The notes under the pieces are model-generated. The model was not told where the DNA came from. It was given only the letters and a program-made list of their open reading frames with translations, and did not search any database. The translations under genes and the position numbers were made by a program. A stretch of DNA of 64,000 nt from assembly GCF_020329485.1 (NCBI RefSeq), contig NZ_JAGKJI010000009.1:62001-126000 (forward strand), in the 5' to 3' direction. Positions 52,187-61,409 of this stretch are shown here, in pieces; within the stretch, counting starts at the first letter, position 1; the number at the start of each line of letters is the position of its first letter. The DNA is from Bradyrhizobium cenepequi. GTDB taxonomy: Bacteria; Pseudomonadota; Alphaproteobacteria; Rhizobiales; Xanthobacteraceae.

Positions 52187-52960
52187 TCAGGCCGGAACCG
52201 GTTCGCCCTCTCCTTCGCGGTGCTTCTCCGGCAAATAGGCGAGCAGCATTTCGCGGACCAAGGCCGGGCTCTTGGAATCGCGGATCATCAGGATGCCGTC
52301 GATGATCAGCGTGCGGTTGGTCTCCTCGTCCAGGAGCTTGCCGTGCAGCTTGTCGGCGATGGGCAGGCAGAACAGGTTCGCAATCAGCGCGCCATAGAGG
52401 GTGGCCAGCAGGGCGGTCGCCATGAACGGGCCGAGCTTCGAGGGGTCCGTCATATTTGCAAACATCTGCACCATGCCGATCAGCGTGCCGATCATGCCGA
52501 AGGCCGGCGCGCAGTCGCCGATCGCGCGGTAGATCTTGCTGCCCTCATCGAGATGCATCAGAAAATTGTCGCGGTCGCGTTCGAGATTGTCGCGGATGAA
52601 TTCGAGGTCGTAGCCGTCGGCGACGTAGCGGATTCCCTTGGCGAGGAAGGGCTCGTTGGTCTCGACCTTTTCCAGGCCAACTGGGCCCTGCTTGCGGGCG
52701 ATCTCGGCGATCCGGGCCAGTTCGTCAACCAGGTCGCGCGCAGACAGCCGGCTCATGGTGAAGGCGAACTTCGCTCCCAGCGGCAGGCCATGGAGAATCG
52801 CACCCAATGGAAAGCGGATCATCGTGGCCGCGATCGATCCGCCGAAAATGATAATCATCGCATGTTCGGAAATGAACATGTGCAGGTCGCCGCCCATCAG
52901 CATCATCACCGAGATCACGATAATGCCCGTCACGAGCCCGACGCCCGTCATGATATCCAT
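52187..52960 (-). CDS. motA: MotA-type flagellar stator protein
   Basis: A 257-residue MotA, ATG 52960 with GGAG 6 bases upstream; a TTG at 52972 is less likely. Four helices are present, the last pair in APAFGMIGTLIGMVQMFANM and FMATALLATLYGALIANLFCLPIADKL, with the cytoplasmic loop between. It forms the proton channel with MotB. No other flagellar genes are in the window. Confidence 0.88.
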   Translation of the reverse strand: MDIMTGVGLVTGIIVISVMMLMGGDLHMFISEHAMIIIFGGSIAATMIRFPLGAILHGLPLGAKFAFTMSRLSARDLVDELARIAEIARKQGPVGLEKVETNEPFLAKGIRYVADGYDLEFIRDNLERDRDNFLMHLDEGSKIYRAIGDCAPAFGMIGTLIGMVQMFANMTDPSKLGPFMATALLATLYGALIANLFCLPIADKLHGKLLDEETNRTLIIDGILMIRDSKSPALVREMLLAYLPEKHREGEGEPVPA

Positions 52961-53167
52961 GGGAGACTCCAACGCGTACGCTACACACCGCCTGTCCTGG
53001 ACGGTGCACGACCCAACCCCGGACCGCGCCGCAAAACCCTACGTGGCCGCCATTAAAGACGCGTAAAGGTTAAGCCCGAGAGGAACCGGTAAAATCCCTG
53101 GTAGCCGAGTGGAGCTTGGGCGCCGCGCCGGTCTCAATCTTTCGCTAACCATAATCTCGGGCGTGGC

Positions 53168-53998
53168 TCAGTGACGGTCAGCGAGCCCCGTGAGTTCGAA
53201 ACTGAGTGCGCGCAGCCGTCTCCGTGCCGACGCGTCATAGGCTTGCGGATTGGCCCTGGTCTCGTTCATGCCGTTGAAGAACAGTCCGCTCTCATCGGCG
53301 ACGTCGTCACCCGACACCAGATGCAGGATCGCTTCGCCGCCCTGCTCGACGGTAGAGATCGGCGTAATGCCGCCGGCGCGCACCATGGTGGTGTTCATGT
53401 AGGTCGCCGGGTGCAGCGAGTTTGCTGTGACGCCGGAGCCCTTCAGCTCTTCCGCGAGATCGATCGTGAACATGATCTGCGCAAGCTTGCTCTGGGCGTA
53501 AGCGCGGGAGCCGCTGTAGTTCTTCGTGATCATCACGTCGTCGAAGTCGATCGGATGCTGGCCGAGGGAAGCGACATTGACGATCCGCGACGGCGCGCTC
53601 GCCTTCAACAGCGGCAGCAACAGATGCGCGAGCAGGAAGCCGGCGAGGTAATTCACGGCAAAGCGCAGCTCGTGGCCGTCCTTGCTGGTCTGCCGCGCCG
53701 GCCCCTCGTTCTGCGAACCGATCCCGGCATTGCTGACGAAGACGTCGAGCCGCCGATGGCTCGCGAGCATAGCCTCCGCGAGCTTTCGCGTCTCGGCAAG
53801 CGAGGACAGATCGGCCTGATAGAAAACGGGCTCGTGGCCCCCTGCCCGCCTGATCTGTTCGATCAGCGATGTCGCGCGCGCCTCGTCGCGCCCATGGATC
53901 AGCACGTTGGCGCCGCCGATGGCGAGCCTGGTCGCGACATAACGGCCGACGCCATCGGTCGAGCCAGTGATGAACACGGTCTTGTCACGCATTTCCAT
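53168..53998 (-). CDS. Short-chain dehydrogenase/reductase
   Basis: A 276-residue SDR. The nucleotide motif is FITGSTDGVGRYVA, NNAG-equivalent is VSNAGIGS, the catalytic Ser is in VNVASLG and Tyr-x-x-x-Lys in YAQSK. It is of the retinol-dehydrogenase-like kind with a C-terminal extension. Substrate unknown. Confidence 0.85.
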   Translation of the reverse strand: MEMRDKTVFITGSTDGVGRYVATRLAIGGANVLIHGRDEARATSLIEQIRRAGGHEPVFYQADLSSLAETRKLAEAMLASHRRLDVFVSNAGIGSQNEGPARQTSKDGHELRFAVNYLAGFLLAHLLLPLLKASAPSRIVNVASLGQHPIDFDDVMITKNYSGSRAYAQSKLAQIMFTIDLAEELKGSGVTANSLHPATYMNTTMVRAGGITPISTVEQGGEAILHLVSGDDVADESGLFFNGMNETRANPQAYDASARRRLRALSFELTGLADRH

Positions 53999-54190
53999 CG
54001 CGCACGTTCCGTCTCTGCCCGCGTGGGGTTCCGCATGCGGTCGGAGGACAACTACACCCGTCTGCGGCGCTGCGCCACGGGTCAGAAACCTCCCGCACGC
54101 GAATGCGTTTTGCTATCAATCACTGTCGATAGCGTGCTGCTGGCAGATACTGCGCGGCTGTTGTCGGGGTGTATTCATTCAGGGAAACAG

Positions 54191-54544
54191 ATGTTGACCT
54201 CCAGTTCAAACTGGATCATGCGAAATGCTCCTTCGTTGGAGCCTTTCGGCATGTTTGCGCTGTTCGGCGCCCTGACCTTGTTCCCCGCCATCCTGATGAT
54301 CCGTGTGCTCGAGCCCGAGCTCGTGCTGCCCGCATTCAGCATCCTGCTGTTCGCGGAGGCAGCGGTGGCCGCCATCGTGGCGCACCTGATCCGGGCTCAG
54401 GAGAGCCTGGGGAACATTACATGGTGGGATTTCGCCGGCGCATTCACCTTTATGGGATGTGCGGCGGCAATTTTTGGCGAGCCGGACCAAGCGGCGCTGT
54501 TCTTCGAGGAAGAGGCTGTCGCGCGTTCGAATTCGCAACCCTAG
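54191..54544 (+). CDS. Small three-helix membrane protein
   Basis: A 117-residue protein from ATG 54191. Three hydrophobic segments (FGMFALFGALTLFPAILMI, LPAFSILLFAEAAVAAIVAHL, WWDFAGAFTFMGCAAAIFG) precede an acidic tail. I reject a longer upstream reading because it is antisense to the SDR gene. Conserved-looking but of unknown function. A GAGCATGATC repeat begins at its stop. Confidence 0.6.
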   Translation: MLTSSSNWIMRNAPSLEPFGMFALFGALTLFPAILMIRVLEPELVLPAFSILLFAEAAVAAIVAHLIRAQESLGNITWWDFAGAFTFMGCAAAIFGEPDQAALFFEEEAVARSNSQP

Positions 54545-54618
54545 AGCATGATCCGAAAAGATCGCGCTCAACCAAGAGATGAGATCATGATCCGATTCCG
54601 TCTAATCGGATCATGATC
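54544..54618. repeat. GAGCATGATC dispersed repeat, copy 3
   Basis: Starts inside the stop codon of the membrane-protein gene (TAGAGCATGATCCG) and carries two further ATCATGATC blocks (54585-54593, 54610-54618) as palindromic arms, like copy 1. Confidence 0.65.
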
Positions 54619-54775
54619 TACGTACCAGGCCGGGCCCCTCTGGCAGCCGATAGGCTGCGATGTCGGACTGGAGTTAAGTTGGAGTGGCCCTGCTTTGATC
54701 TGCGGCGTTGGATCGCGGACGTATCGGTGAATTCCTCACCGAAGACGTGCATCGCTATCAGGCCTGCATAATCCG

Positions 54776-54810
54776 GGGTCGCTCTCCCGACCAGAAGGGG
54801 AGCATGACCC
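54776..54810 (+). promoter_or_regulatory. Hairpin covering the terC ribosome site
   Basis: GGGTC-GCTC-TCCC (54776-54788) can pair with GGGGAGC-AT-GACCC (54797-54810), about 12 pairs with small bulges. It hides the GGGGAG ribosome site and ends right before the GTG start of terC. Many TerC-family genes are controlled by a Mn2+ riboswitch elsewhere; I do not see that consensus here, but translation control by this hairpin is plausible. Confidence 0.4.
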
Positions 54811-55437
54811 GTGTCCGAATTTCTCGGTTTTGAATTCCTCGCCGCGCTGTTGCAGGTGGTCCTGATCGACCTGGTGCTCGCCGGCGACAATGCTGTCGTC
54901 ATCGGTCTTGCGGCGGCTGGCCTGCCCGAGAAGCAACGCGGCAAGGCGATCCTCATCGGCATTATTGCCGCGACCGTGCTGCGCATTCTCTTTGCCGTCG
55001 TGGCGACGCAGATCATGCAGATCGTTGGCCTCTTGCTCGCCGGCGGAATCCTGCTGTTGTGGGTATGCTGGAAAATGTGGCGCGAGCTGCGAGCCACCGC
55101 GAAGGAGGAAGCCGACGCGGAACTCGGCGGCGCGTCTGCAGAGGGGGCACCCAGGAAGACCCTCTTCGAGGCCACGACGCAGATCATCGTCGCCGACGTC
55201 TCGATGTCGCTCGATAACGTCCTGGCCGTCGCGGGGGCCGCCCGCGAGCATCCGATTGTGCTGGTCTTCGGCCTGATCCTCTCCATCGCCTTGATGGGAG
55301 CAGCCGCGACCTTCATCGCGCGGCTGCTGCAGAAACACCGCTGGATCGCCTATGTCGGTCTGGCTGTCATCCTCTATGTCGCCGTCGACATGGTCATTCG
55401 CGGCGCCCACGACGTCGCCAAGGTCGCGCCGACCTGA
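54811..55437 (+). CDS. TerC-family (YjbE-like) membrane protein
   Basis: A 208-residue membrane protein with the TerC motifs LIDLVLAGDNAVVIGLAAAGL and IIVADVSMSLDNVLAVAGAA, both with the conserved Asp/Asn that line a metal path. GTG 54811. Members export or handle Mn2+ in several bacteria (known), so metal ion export is the likely role. Converges with the RraA-like gene. Confidence 0.85.
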   Translation: MSEFLGFEFLAALLQVVLIDLVLAGDNAVVIGLAAAGLPEKQRGKAILIGIIAATVLRILFAVVATQIMQIVGLLLAGGILLLWVCWKMWRELRATAKEEADAELGGASAEGAPRKTLFEATTQIIVADVSMSLDNVLAVAGAAREHPIVLVFGLILSIALMGAAATFIARLLQKHRWIAYVGLAVILYVAVDMVIRGAHDVAKVAPT

Positions 55438-55448
55438 CGGCGGCCCGA

Positions 55449-56168
55449 TCAGTGGATCTCGGCCGAGCGCTTCAGAGCTTCCTTCAGCTTCTCGAGCGAG
55501 AAGTCCGGGCTGCGCGCGATCTCCAGGATCGGCGTCTCGCGGCGGCCGCAGAGCTCGGCCGCATCCGGCAGCTTCGCGGCGACGTCGATCGGGATCACGA
55601 TCGCGCCATGGCGGTCGGCGTGAATGAGATCGTTGGAGCGCACGGTCATCCCTGCAACCCGCACCTCGCCGCCAAAACTCTCGGCATGCACCCAGGCATG
55701 CGATGGCCCGATCGATCCGGCAAGCGCCTGGAAGCCCGGCGCCCATTGCGGGATGTCGCGGATCGAACCGTCGGTGATCACGCCGAGACAGCCCAGCGCC
55801 TTGTGCACATTGCTCTGCACCTCGCCCCAGAACGCGCCATAGCCGACGTCGGCGCCATCGATGTCCTGGATCACGGTGATGCGCGGCCCGAAGCCGGTGC
55901 CGACATATTCGTAATATTCGATCCGGCGCTTGGCCTGCTCGGCCCCCGGCAGTCCGGACTGAAGGACAGAGCGAATCGTCACCGTGCGGGCGTAGCCGAC
56001 GATCGGCGGCAGGTCCGGGAACGGACAGACCAGCGGTTTGGTCGTGTAGCCGATCAACCGCCGCTCGGGAGCCACGATCTCCATCGCATTGCAGATCGTC
56101 GGCGTGTCATAGCGCGCCAAGGCTTCGAGGACGGACGCGGGCAGCGGGGCGGTGACGGCTTTGTTCAC
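55449..56168 (-). CDS. RraA-like / HMG-aldolase-family protein
   Basis: A 239-residue protein of the RraA fold, GTG 56168 with AGGAGA 7 bases upstream. The family pattern is LARYDTPTICNAMEIVAP, then GYGAFWGEVQSNVHKALGCLGVITDGSIRDI and NDLIHADRHGAIVIP, which hold the Asp/Arg of the class II aldolase-like site. It may be an oxaloacetate/4-hydroxy-4-methyl-2-oxoglutarate aldolase-type enzyme rather than an RNase inhibitor. Confidence 0.82.
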   Translation of the reverse strand: MNKAVTAPLPASVLEALARYDTPTICNAMEIVAPERRLIGYTTKPLVCPFPDLPPIVGYARTVTIRSVLQSGLPGAEQAKRRIEYYEYVGTGFGPRITVIQDIDGADVGYGAFWGEVQSNVHKALGCLGVITDGSIRDIPQWAPGFQALAGSIGPSHAWVHAESFGGEVRVAGMTVRSNDLIHADRHGAIVIPIDVAAKLPDAAELCGRRETPILEIARSPDFSLEKLKEALKRSAEIH

Positions 56169-56352
56169 GGCGTTTCTCCTGGCAAATGGACGCTTCTTGG
56201 CGACACGATCTTGGCTCTGCCTATAGCCGAGATCGGCCGCGAACCCAACCGAGCTTCCGCTCATGGCTGATATTTGGACGAAAGCCAACCCTCGCCCCCT
56301 CATGGTGAGGAAGCGCGTCTTCGCGCCGTCTCGAACCATAAGGCCCCGTCTG

Positions 56353-56401
56353 TGGTCTCATCCTTCGAGACGCTTGCTGCGCAAGCTCCTCAGGATGAAG
56401 G
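56353..56401. repeat. Dispersed repeat (CATCCTTCGAGACGC type)
   Basis: GTGGTCTCATCCTTCGAGACGC followed by GCTGCGCAAGC and CTCCTCAGGATGA forms a short palindromic element common in this group (recalled). It sits between the RraA-like and pssA genes. Nothing else is seen in the remaining gap. Confidence 0.5.
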
Positions 56402-56410
56402 TCTAGCGCA

Positions 56411-57286
56411 TCAATTAAGGCGGGCCGGACGGCTGTCCTGATCGGCTTCAGTGACGCCCGGATAGCTCGGCGGCGGAGTTGACGCCGTCGAGGCTTCGGC
56501 CAGCACAGCCGCCTCCGCGGCGCGAGCATGGTCACGATACGTTTTCCAACCCCATGGCAAGCTGATCAGGTAGAGCACCGAGCCCGCGGAGAGGATGTGC
56601 CAGGGATAGCTGACCAGGAGCGCGATGAAGAACACCACCGAGACGAATACCGGCAGCAGCATTTCCGGCGGCACGCGCATGCGCATCGTCTTGCCGGAAA
56701 ACACCGGCAGGCGCGACACCATCAGGAACGCGACCAAGAGCGTGTAGAAGGCGGTCAGCATCGCCGGCGGCATGGTAACGCCGAGGAAGGCCAGATAGAC
56801 CGGCAGCAACACCGTGATCGCGCCAGCCGGCGCCGGCACGCCGGTGAAATAGTTTGCCGCGAACGCCGGCTTGCTCGGATCGTCGATCGAGGCGTTGAAG
56901 CGGGCGAGCCGCAGCCCGCCGCTGATCGCAAACACCATGGCCGCGATCCAGCCGCCATTGCCCAAATCGTGGAGTTGCCAGAAATAGAGGATCAGGCCTG
57001 GCGCCACGCCGAAATTGACGAAGTCCGCAAGGCTGTCGAGCTCGGCGCCGAATTTGGACTGGCCCTTGATCAGGCGTGCAATGCGGCCATCGATGCCGTC
57101 AAGCGCTGCGGCAAACACGATCGCGGCGACTGCAAGCTCCATCCGCCCTTCGGTCGACAGGCGGATCGCGGTCAGGCCGGCGCAGATCGCGAGCAGCGTG
57201 ATGACATTGGGTACCAGCATCCGCACCGGAATCTGGCGAAACCGTCGGCGGCGCAGTTCCGGATATTTGGAGTCGATCGGCATCAT
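56411..57286 (-). CDS. pssA: CDP-diacylglycerol-serine O-phosphatidyltransferase
   Basis: A 291-residue membrane enzyme that joins CDP-diacylglycerol and serine. The CDP-alcohol motif is ALDGIDGRIARLIKGQSKFGAELDSLAD. About eight helices. ATG 57286 preferred over TTG 57295. It lies next to psd, so the two steps to phosphatidylethanolamine are encoded together. Confidence 0.9.
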   Translation of the reverse strand: MMPIDSKYPELRRRRFRQIPVRMLVPNVITLLAICAGLTAIRLSTEGRMELAVAAIVFAAALDGIDGRIARLIKGQSKFGAELDSLADFVNFGVAPGLILYFWQLHDLGNGGWIAAMVFAISGGLRLARFNASIDDPSKPAFAANYFTGVPAPAGAITVLLPVYLAFLGVTMPPAMLTAFYTLLVAFLMVSRLPVFSGKTMRMRVPPEMLLPVFVSVVFFIALLVSYPWHILSAGSVLYLISLPWGWKTYRDHARAAEAAVLAEASTASTPPPSYPGVTEADQDSRPARLN

Positions 57287-57364
57287 GGCTCGCAATTATA
57301 TAACAAGCGTAAGCTCCCTCCGCCATCATAGCGGCAAGGCGCCGCAACTGTTGGCGCCCCGTGG

Positions 57365-58063
57365 TTAATCAGCCCGATACGTCCACCCCGGCTCGGGGGT
57401 CCGGAAATCGGCCAGGACGGTCTCGCCGGCGATCGCCGTCTGGCCTTCGGAAACCAGCGGCGTGGTGCCTTCGGGCAGATAGACATCGAGCCGCGAGCCG
57501 AACCGGATCAGGCCAAACCGCTCTCCGGCGCCGATCGACTGGCCTTCGCGCACGAACGAGACGATGCGCCGCGCCACCAAGCCTGCAATCTGGACCACGC
57601 CAATGCGGCCGTTCGGCGTCGAGATCACCAGCGAGTTGCGCTCATTGTCTTCGCTGGCCTTATCGAGCTCGGCATTGATGAAGGCGCCCGGCCGGTAAGC
57701 GATGCGGTCGATCCGCCCTGCGACCGGGCTGCGGTTCACGTGGCAGTTGAACACGCTCATGAAGATGGAGACCCGTGGTAGCGGCCTGTCGCCGAGCCCG
57801 AGCTCAGCCGGCGGCAGGGTTTGCGTGATCATCGAGACGCGCCCGTCGGCGGGCGCCACCACCAGCCCATCCCGTACCGGCGTCACCCGCACGGGGTCGC
57901 GGAAGAACAGCGCGCACCAGATCGTCAGCACGGTGCCGATCCAGCCCAGCGGCGTCCAGATCCAGAACAGGATTAGGCTCGCCAGCGCGAAGCCGCCGAT
58001 GAACGGGTAGCCCTCGGGATGAATGGGCGGAATCTGGGCGCGGATGGAATTGGCGATCGACAT
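57365..58063 (-). CDS. psd: Phosphatidylserine decarboxylase (short form)
   Basis: A 232-residue PSD proenzyme. The self-cleaving Gly-Ser pair is in [13 protein letters not shown] near the C-terminus, and [39 protein letters not shown] carries conserved residues. It makes the pyruvoyl group and converts phosphatidylserine to phosphatidylethanolamine. ATG 58063. It lies 78 bases upstream of pssA, in the same direction. Confidence 0.9.
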   Translation of the reverse strand: MSIANSIRAQIPPIHPEGYPFIGGFALASLILFWIWTPLGWIGTVLTIWCALFFRDPVRVTPVRDGLVVAPADGRVSMITQTLPPAELGLGDRPLPRVSIFMSVFNCHVNRSPVAGRIDRIAYRPGAFINAELDKASEDNERNSLVISTPNGRIGVVQIAGLVARRIVSFVREGQSIGAGERFGLIRFGSRLDVYLPEGTTPLVSEGQTAIAGETVLADFRTPEPGWTYRAD

Positions 58064-58106
58064 CGAATCTCACTCGGTTTCCCACGTCTGGCGACGGAGA
58101 TGGACC

Positions 58107-60086
58107 CTATTCCGCAGCCGTCGGCAAGGGCTTCTCGACCGGGTCCGGCTCGGGTTCGAGTTCGTCGACCGGCGGCGGCTCACGGTTCGGCGTCGCGCTG
58201 CCGTCGTCGACCATCGCCAGCTTCTCCCGCGCCTCCTCGGCCTCGCGCTGCCTGTTCCACATACTGGCATAAAGCCCGCCCTGCGCCAAAAGCCGGGGGT
58301 GGGTTCCGCGCTCGGCGATACGGCCCTGGTCGAGGACGATGATCTCGTCGGCACCGACGATGGTCGAAAGCCGGTGCGCGATCACCAGCGATGTGCGGTT
58401 GCGCGAGACGCGCTCGAGCGCCGCCTGGATTTCGTGCTCGGTGTGGCTGTCGAGCGCCGAGGTCGCCTCGTCCAGCACCATGATTGGCGGTGCCTTCAGC
58501 ACCGTGCGTGCGATCGCCACCCGCTGCTTCTCGCCGCCCGACAGTTTCAGGCCGCGCTCGCCGACCTGGGTCTCGTAGCCCTTCGGCGACATCCGGATGA
58601 AGGCATCGATCTGGGCGAGCCTCGCCGCCTCCTCGACTTCGGCGTCGGTTGCATCCCAACGGCCATAGCGAATGTTGTAACGGATGGTGTCGTTGAACAG
58701 CACGGTATCCTGCGGCACCATGCCGATCGAGGCGCGCAACGAGGCTTGCGTGACGTCGCGGATGTCCTGCCCGTCGATCAGGATGCTGCCACTGGAGACG
58801 TCGTAGAGGCGGAACAACAGCCGCGAAATCGTGGACTTGCCGGCGCCCGAGGGACCGACGATCGCGACCGTCTTGCCAGCCGGCACCTCGAACGAGAGGC
58901 CTTTCAGGATCGGACGGTCCGGCTCATAGGCGAACCGCACATCCTCGAAGCTCACGCTGCCCGCCGTCACCGCCAGCGGCTTGGCGCCGGGCGCGTCCTT
59001 GACCTCCGCCTTGCGCGCAAGCACGCTAAACATCTTCTCGATGTCGATGATGGCCTGCTTGATCTCGCGATAGACCATGCCCATGAAATTGAGCGGCTGG
59101 TAGAGCTGGATCATCATGGCATTGACCAGCACGAAATCGCCCACCGTGTTGCCGCCATTGCGGATGCCGATCGCGCACAGCAGCATGATCGCCGTCAGGC
59201 CGGCGGTGAAGATGACCGCCTGCCCGGCGTTGAGTATCGCCAGCGAGGTGTAGGTCTTGATGCTGGCGTGCTCGTAGCGTTCCATCGAACGGTCGTAGCG
59301 CTCGGCCTCGCGCGCCTCGGCGCCGAAATATTTCACGGTCTCATAGTTGAGCAGCGAATCGATCGCCTTGGTGTTCGCTTCCGTGTCGGAGTCGTTCATC
59401 TTGCGGCGGATCTCGATCCGCCACTCGGTAGCGACATAAGTGTAGCACATGAACGCGGTAACGGTGATCAGCACGACGCCGACATAGCGCCAGTCGAACT
59501 GCCACAGCAGGACAGCCGTCAATAGCGCAACCTCGACCACGGTCGGGATCAACTGCAGGATCACCATCCGCACGATGGTTTCGATGCCGGTGCGGCCGCG
59601 TTCGAGGATGCGCGTCAGGCCGCCGGTCTTGCGTTCCAGGTGAAAGCGCAGCGACAATTCGTGCATGTGCACGAAGGTGAGAAAAGCGAGCCGCCGCACC
59701 GCATGCATGGCGACGCGGGCAAAGATGCCGTCGCGCCATTGCGTCAGCATCGCCATCAGGACACGCACGGCGCCGTATCCCGCCGTCATCAGAAGCGGCG
59801 AGGCGATCAGCCACATCATCCAGTTCGACGGCTGCACCGGCGCGCTGGGCGTGCCGTTCAGCGCGTCGATCGCCCATTTGAAGGTAAAGGGCACTGACAG
59901 CGTCGCGAGCTTGGCGAGGAGCAAAAGCACCATCGACCACGCCACGCGCATCTTCAGATCGGTGCGGTCGCCGGGCCAGATATATGGCCACAGATGCGCG
60001 AGCGTGCCGATCAGGGTCGCCTTCTCGGCCCTGCTTCCGTCGGCAGATGGGCTATCGCTCAGGCGCAGTTGGGGTTGGGACGACAT
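58107..60086 (-). CDS. Atm1/HMT-type ABC exporter
   Basis: A 659-residue ABC half-transporter with six helices, then an ATPase domain: Walker A VGPSGAGKST, signature LSGGEKQRVAIART and Walker B IMVLDEATSALDSHTE. The IDALNGTPSAPV and NYETVKYFGAE motifs match Atm1/ABCB7-type proteins, which export glutathione-linked or heavy-metal compounds for cytosolic Fe-S maturation. An acidic Pro-rich C-tail is added. Confidence 0.88.
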   Translation of the reverse strand: MSSQPQLRLSDSPSADGSRAEKATLIGTLAHLWPYIWPGDRTDLKMRVAWSMVLLLLAKLATLSVPFTFKWAIDALNGTPSAPVQPSNWMMWLIASPLLMTAGYGAVRVLMAMLTQWRDGIFARVAMHAVRRLAFLTFVHMHELSLRFHLERKTGGLTRILERGRTGIETIVRMVILQLIPTVVEVALLTAVLLWQFDWRYVGVVLITVTAFMCYTYVATEWRIEIRRKMNDSDTEANTKAIDSLLNYETVKYFGAEAREAERYDRSMERYEHASIKTYTSLAILNAGQAVIFTAGLTAIMLLCAIGIRNGGNTVGDFVLVNAMMIQLYQPLNFMGMVYREIKQAIIDIEKMFSVLARKAEVKDAPGAKPLAVTAGSVSFEDVRFAYEPDRPILKGLSFEVPAGKTVAIVGPSGAGKSTISRLLFRLYDVSSGSILIDGQDIRDVTQASLRASIGMVPQDTVLFNDTIRYNIRYGRWDATDAEVEEAARLAQIDAFIRMSPKGYETQVGERGLKLSGGEKQRVAIARTVLKAPPIMVLDEATSALDSHTEHEIQAALERVSRNRTSLVIAHRLSTIVGADEIIVLDQGRIAERGTHPRLLAQGGLYASMWNRQREAEEAREKLAMVDDGSATPNREPPPVDELEPEPDPVEKPLPTAAE

Positions 60087-60298
60087 TAACCACTCGCCGA
60101 CGTCAGGACGGCGCGCCGGTTCGCTATCACGTGATTTGCATGGATCTGCATTGTGCCCGTCATATAGGGGATTTTGATCTCGCGGAAACCCTCACGGAGC
60201 AGATCTTTCACGATTTTCAGGCATTTGCGCCACTTTTACGCCACGCCAGGTGAAATGCCGGGCTTGACGTTTTTTTCGTTGCAGTGCCACATAAGCGG

Positions 60299-60922
60299 AT
60301 GAACCAAATCAGACCTATGAACCAGATCAAAACCGTCTGCGTCTATTGCGGCTCCGGCCCCGGCACCAATTCCAGCTTTGTCGAAGCAGCCAACACGCTC
60401 GGAAGGATTTTTGCCGAGAGTGATATCCGCCTCGTCTATGGCGGTGGCTCGATCGGACTGATGGGCGCGATCGCAACGTCCACGCTCGACCATGGCGGCA
60501 AGGTCACCGGCATCATCCCGGATTTTCTCCGCGCCCGCGAGAACGCGCTCACCCGCGTCCAGGAGATGATCGTCACGCCCGATATGCACGAGCGCAAGCG
60601 GCTGATGTTCGAGCGCTCGGATGCCTTCGTGGCGCTGCCCGGCGGCATCGGCACGCTGGAGGAACTGGTGGAGCAGCTCACTTGGCAGCAGCTCGGACGG
60701 CACACGAAGCCGGTGCTGCTCGCCAATATCGACGGTTTCTGGGAGCCGCTGCTCGCGCTGCTCGACCATATGCGCTCAACGGCCTTCATCCGCGCGAGCC
60801 TGCCGCTCGAGGTACTGACGGCCGACCGCGTGGAGGACATCGTGCCGCGCCTGCGCGCCGCTGCCGCCCGCGCGCCCGAAGCCGGCAAGGAACTCGCGCC
60901 TGACGTGGCGCGGCGGCTGTAG
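60299..60922 (+). CDS. LOG-family cytokinin riboside phosphoribohydrolase-like protein
   Basis: A 207-residue TIGR00730 protein. VCVYCGSGPGTNSSF opens the Rossmann-like fold, and the diagnostic motif is ALPGGIGTLEELVEQLTWQQLGRHTKPV. LOG proteins release cytokinin bases from nucleotides; in bacteria they are often misannotated as lysine decarboxylases. ATG 60299 chosen, though 60317 or GTG 60284 are possible. Confidence 0.85.
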   Translation: MNQIRPMNQIKTVCVYCGSGPGTNSSFVEAANTLGRIFAESDIRLVYGGGSIGLMGAIATSTLDHGGKVTGIIPDFLRARENALTRVQEMIVTPDMHERKRLMFERSDAFVALPGGIGTLEELVEQLTWQQLGRHTKPVLLANIDGFWEPLLALLDHMRSTAFIRASLPLEVLTADRVEDIVPRLRAAAARAPEAGKELAPDVARRL

Positions 60923-60996
60923 AGCATGATCCGGAAAAGTGGAAACCGGTTTTCCCTCGCGACAAACGCGAAGCGTTTGCGCGGAGATCATGCTCA
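60922..60996. repeat. GAGCATGATC dispersed repeat, copy 4
   Basis: Starts inside the LOG stop (TAGAGCATGATCC) and ends GATCATGCTC. It carries an inner AACCGGTTTTC and CGCGAAGCGTTTGCGCG palindrome. Longest of the four copies. Confidence 0.65.
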
Positions 60997-61014
60997 AACA
61001 AAGAAACGAAAGGC

Positions 61015-61392
61015 TCACTCGCTCGGAAACGTCACCGCCTCGATGCGGTTGCCGTCGGGATCGGTGATGAAGGCCGCGTAGTAGCGAACACGGTCGTGCG
61101 GGCGCAGGCCCGGCGCACTGTCGGAGCGGCCGCCGGCGCTCAGGGCCGCGGCATGGAAAGCATCGACATCGGCGGTTGATTTGGCGCGCAGGCAGATGTG
61201 GCTGCCGGTGTCAGATGCGACCAGGTTCATGCCGGCGCGCAGGTTGATCCAGAATTCGGGATAGCTCTTGCCGAACCCGATCGTGGCCGGACGGGTGACC
61301 AGGCGCGACAGGCCAAGCGGCGCGAGCGTTGCCTCATAGAAGCGCGCGGAGCGTTCGAGATCGCTGACGCCGACGGAGACATGGTCGATCAT
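61015..61392 (-). CDS. VOC/glyoxalase-family protein
   Basis: A 125-residue VOC protein: MIDHVSVGVSDLERSARFYEATLAPLGL and a C-terminal FITDPDGNRIEAVTF with the metal-binding Glu. The first His is in IDHVSV. GTG at 61413 is a rival start that overlaps the cimA stop by 4 bases; the ATG 61392 fits the family N-terminus and has GGGAGAGG upstream. Substrate unknown. Confidence 0.82.
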   Translation of the reverse strand: MIDHVSVGVSDLERSARFYEATLAPLGLSRLVTRPATIGFGKSYPEFWINLRAGMNLVASDTGSHICLRAKSTADVDAFHAAALSAGGRSDSAPGLRPHDRVRYYAAFITDPDGNRIEAVTFPSE

Positions 61393-61409
61393 GCGGGGCG
61401 CCCTCTCCC

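Noticed and set aside
53171..54190. Long plus-strand frame upstream of the membrane protein at 54191
   Set aside because: It is antisense to the well-supported SDR gene, is Arg/His-rich and has no family match; only the part from 54191 looks real.
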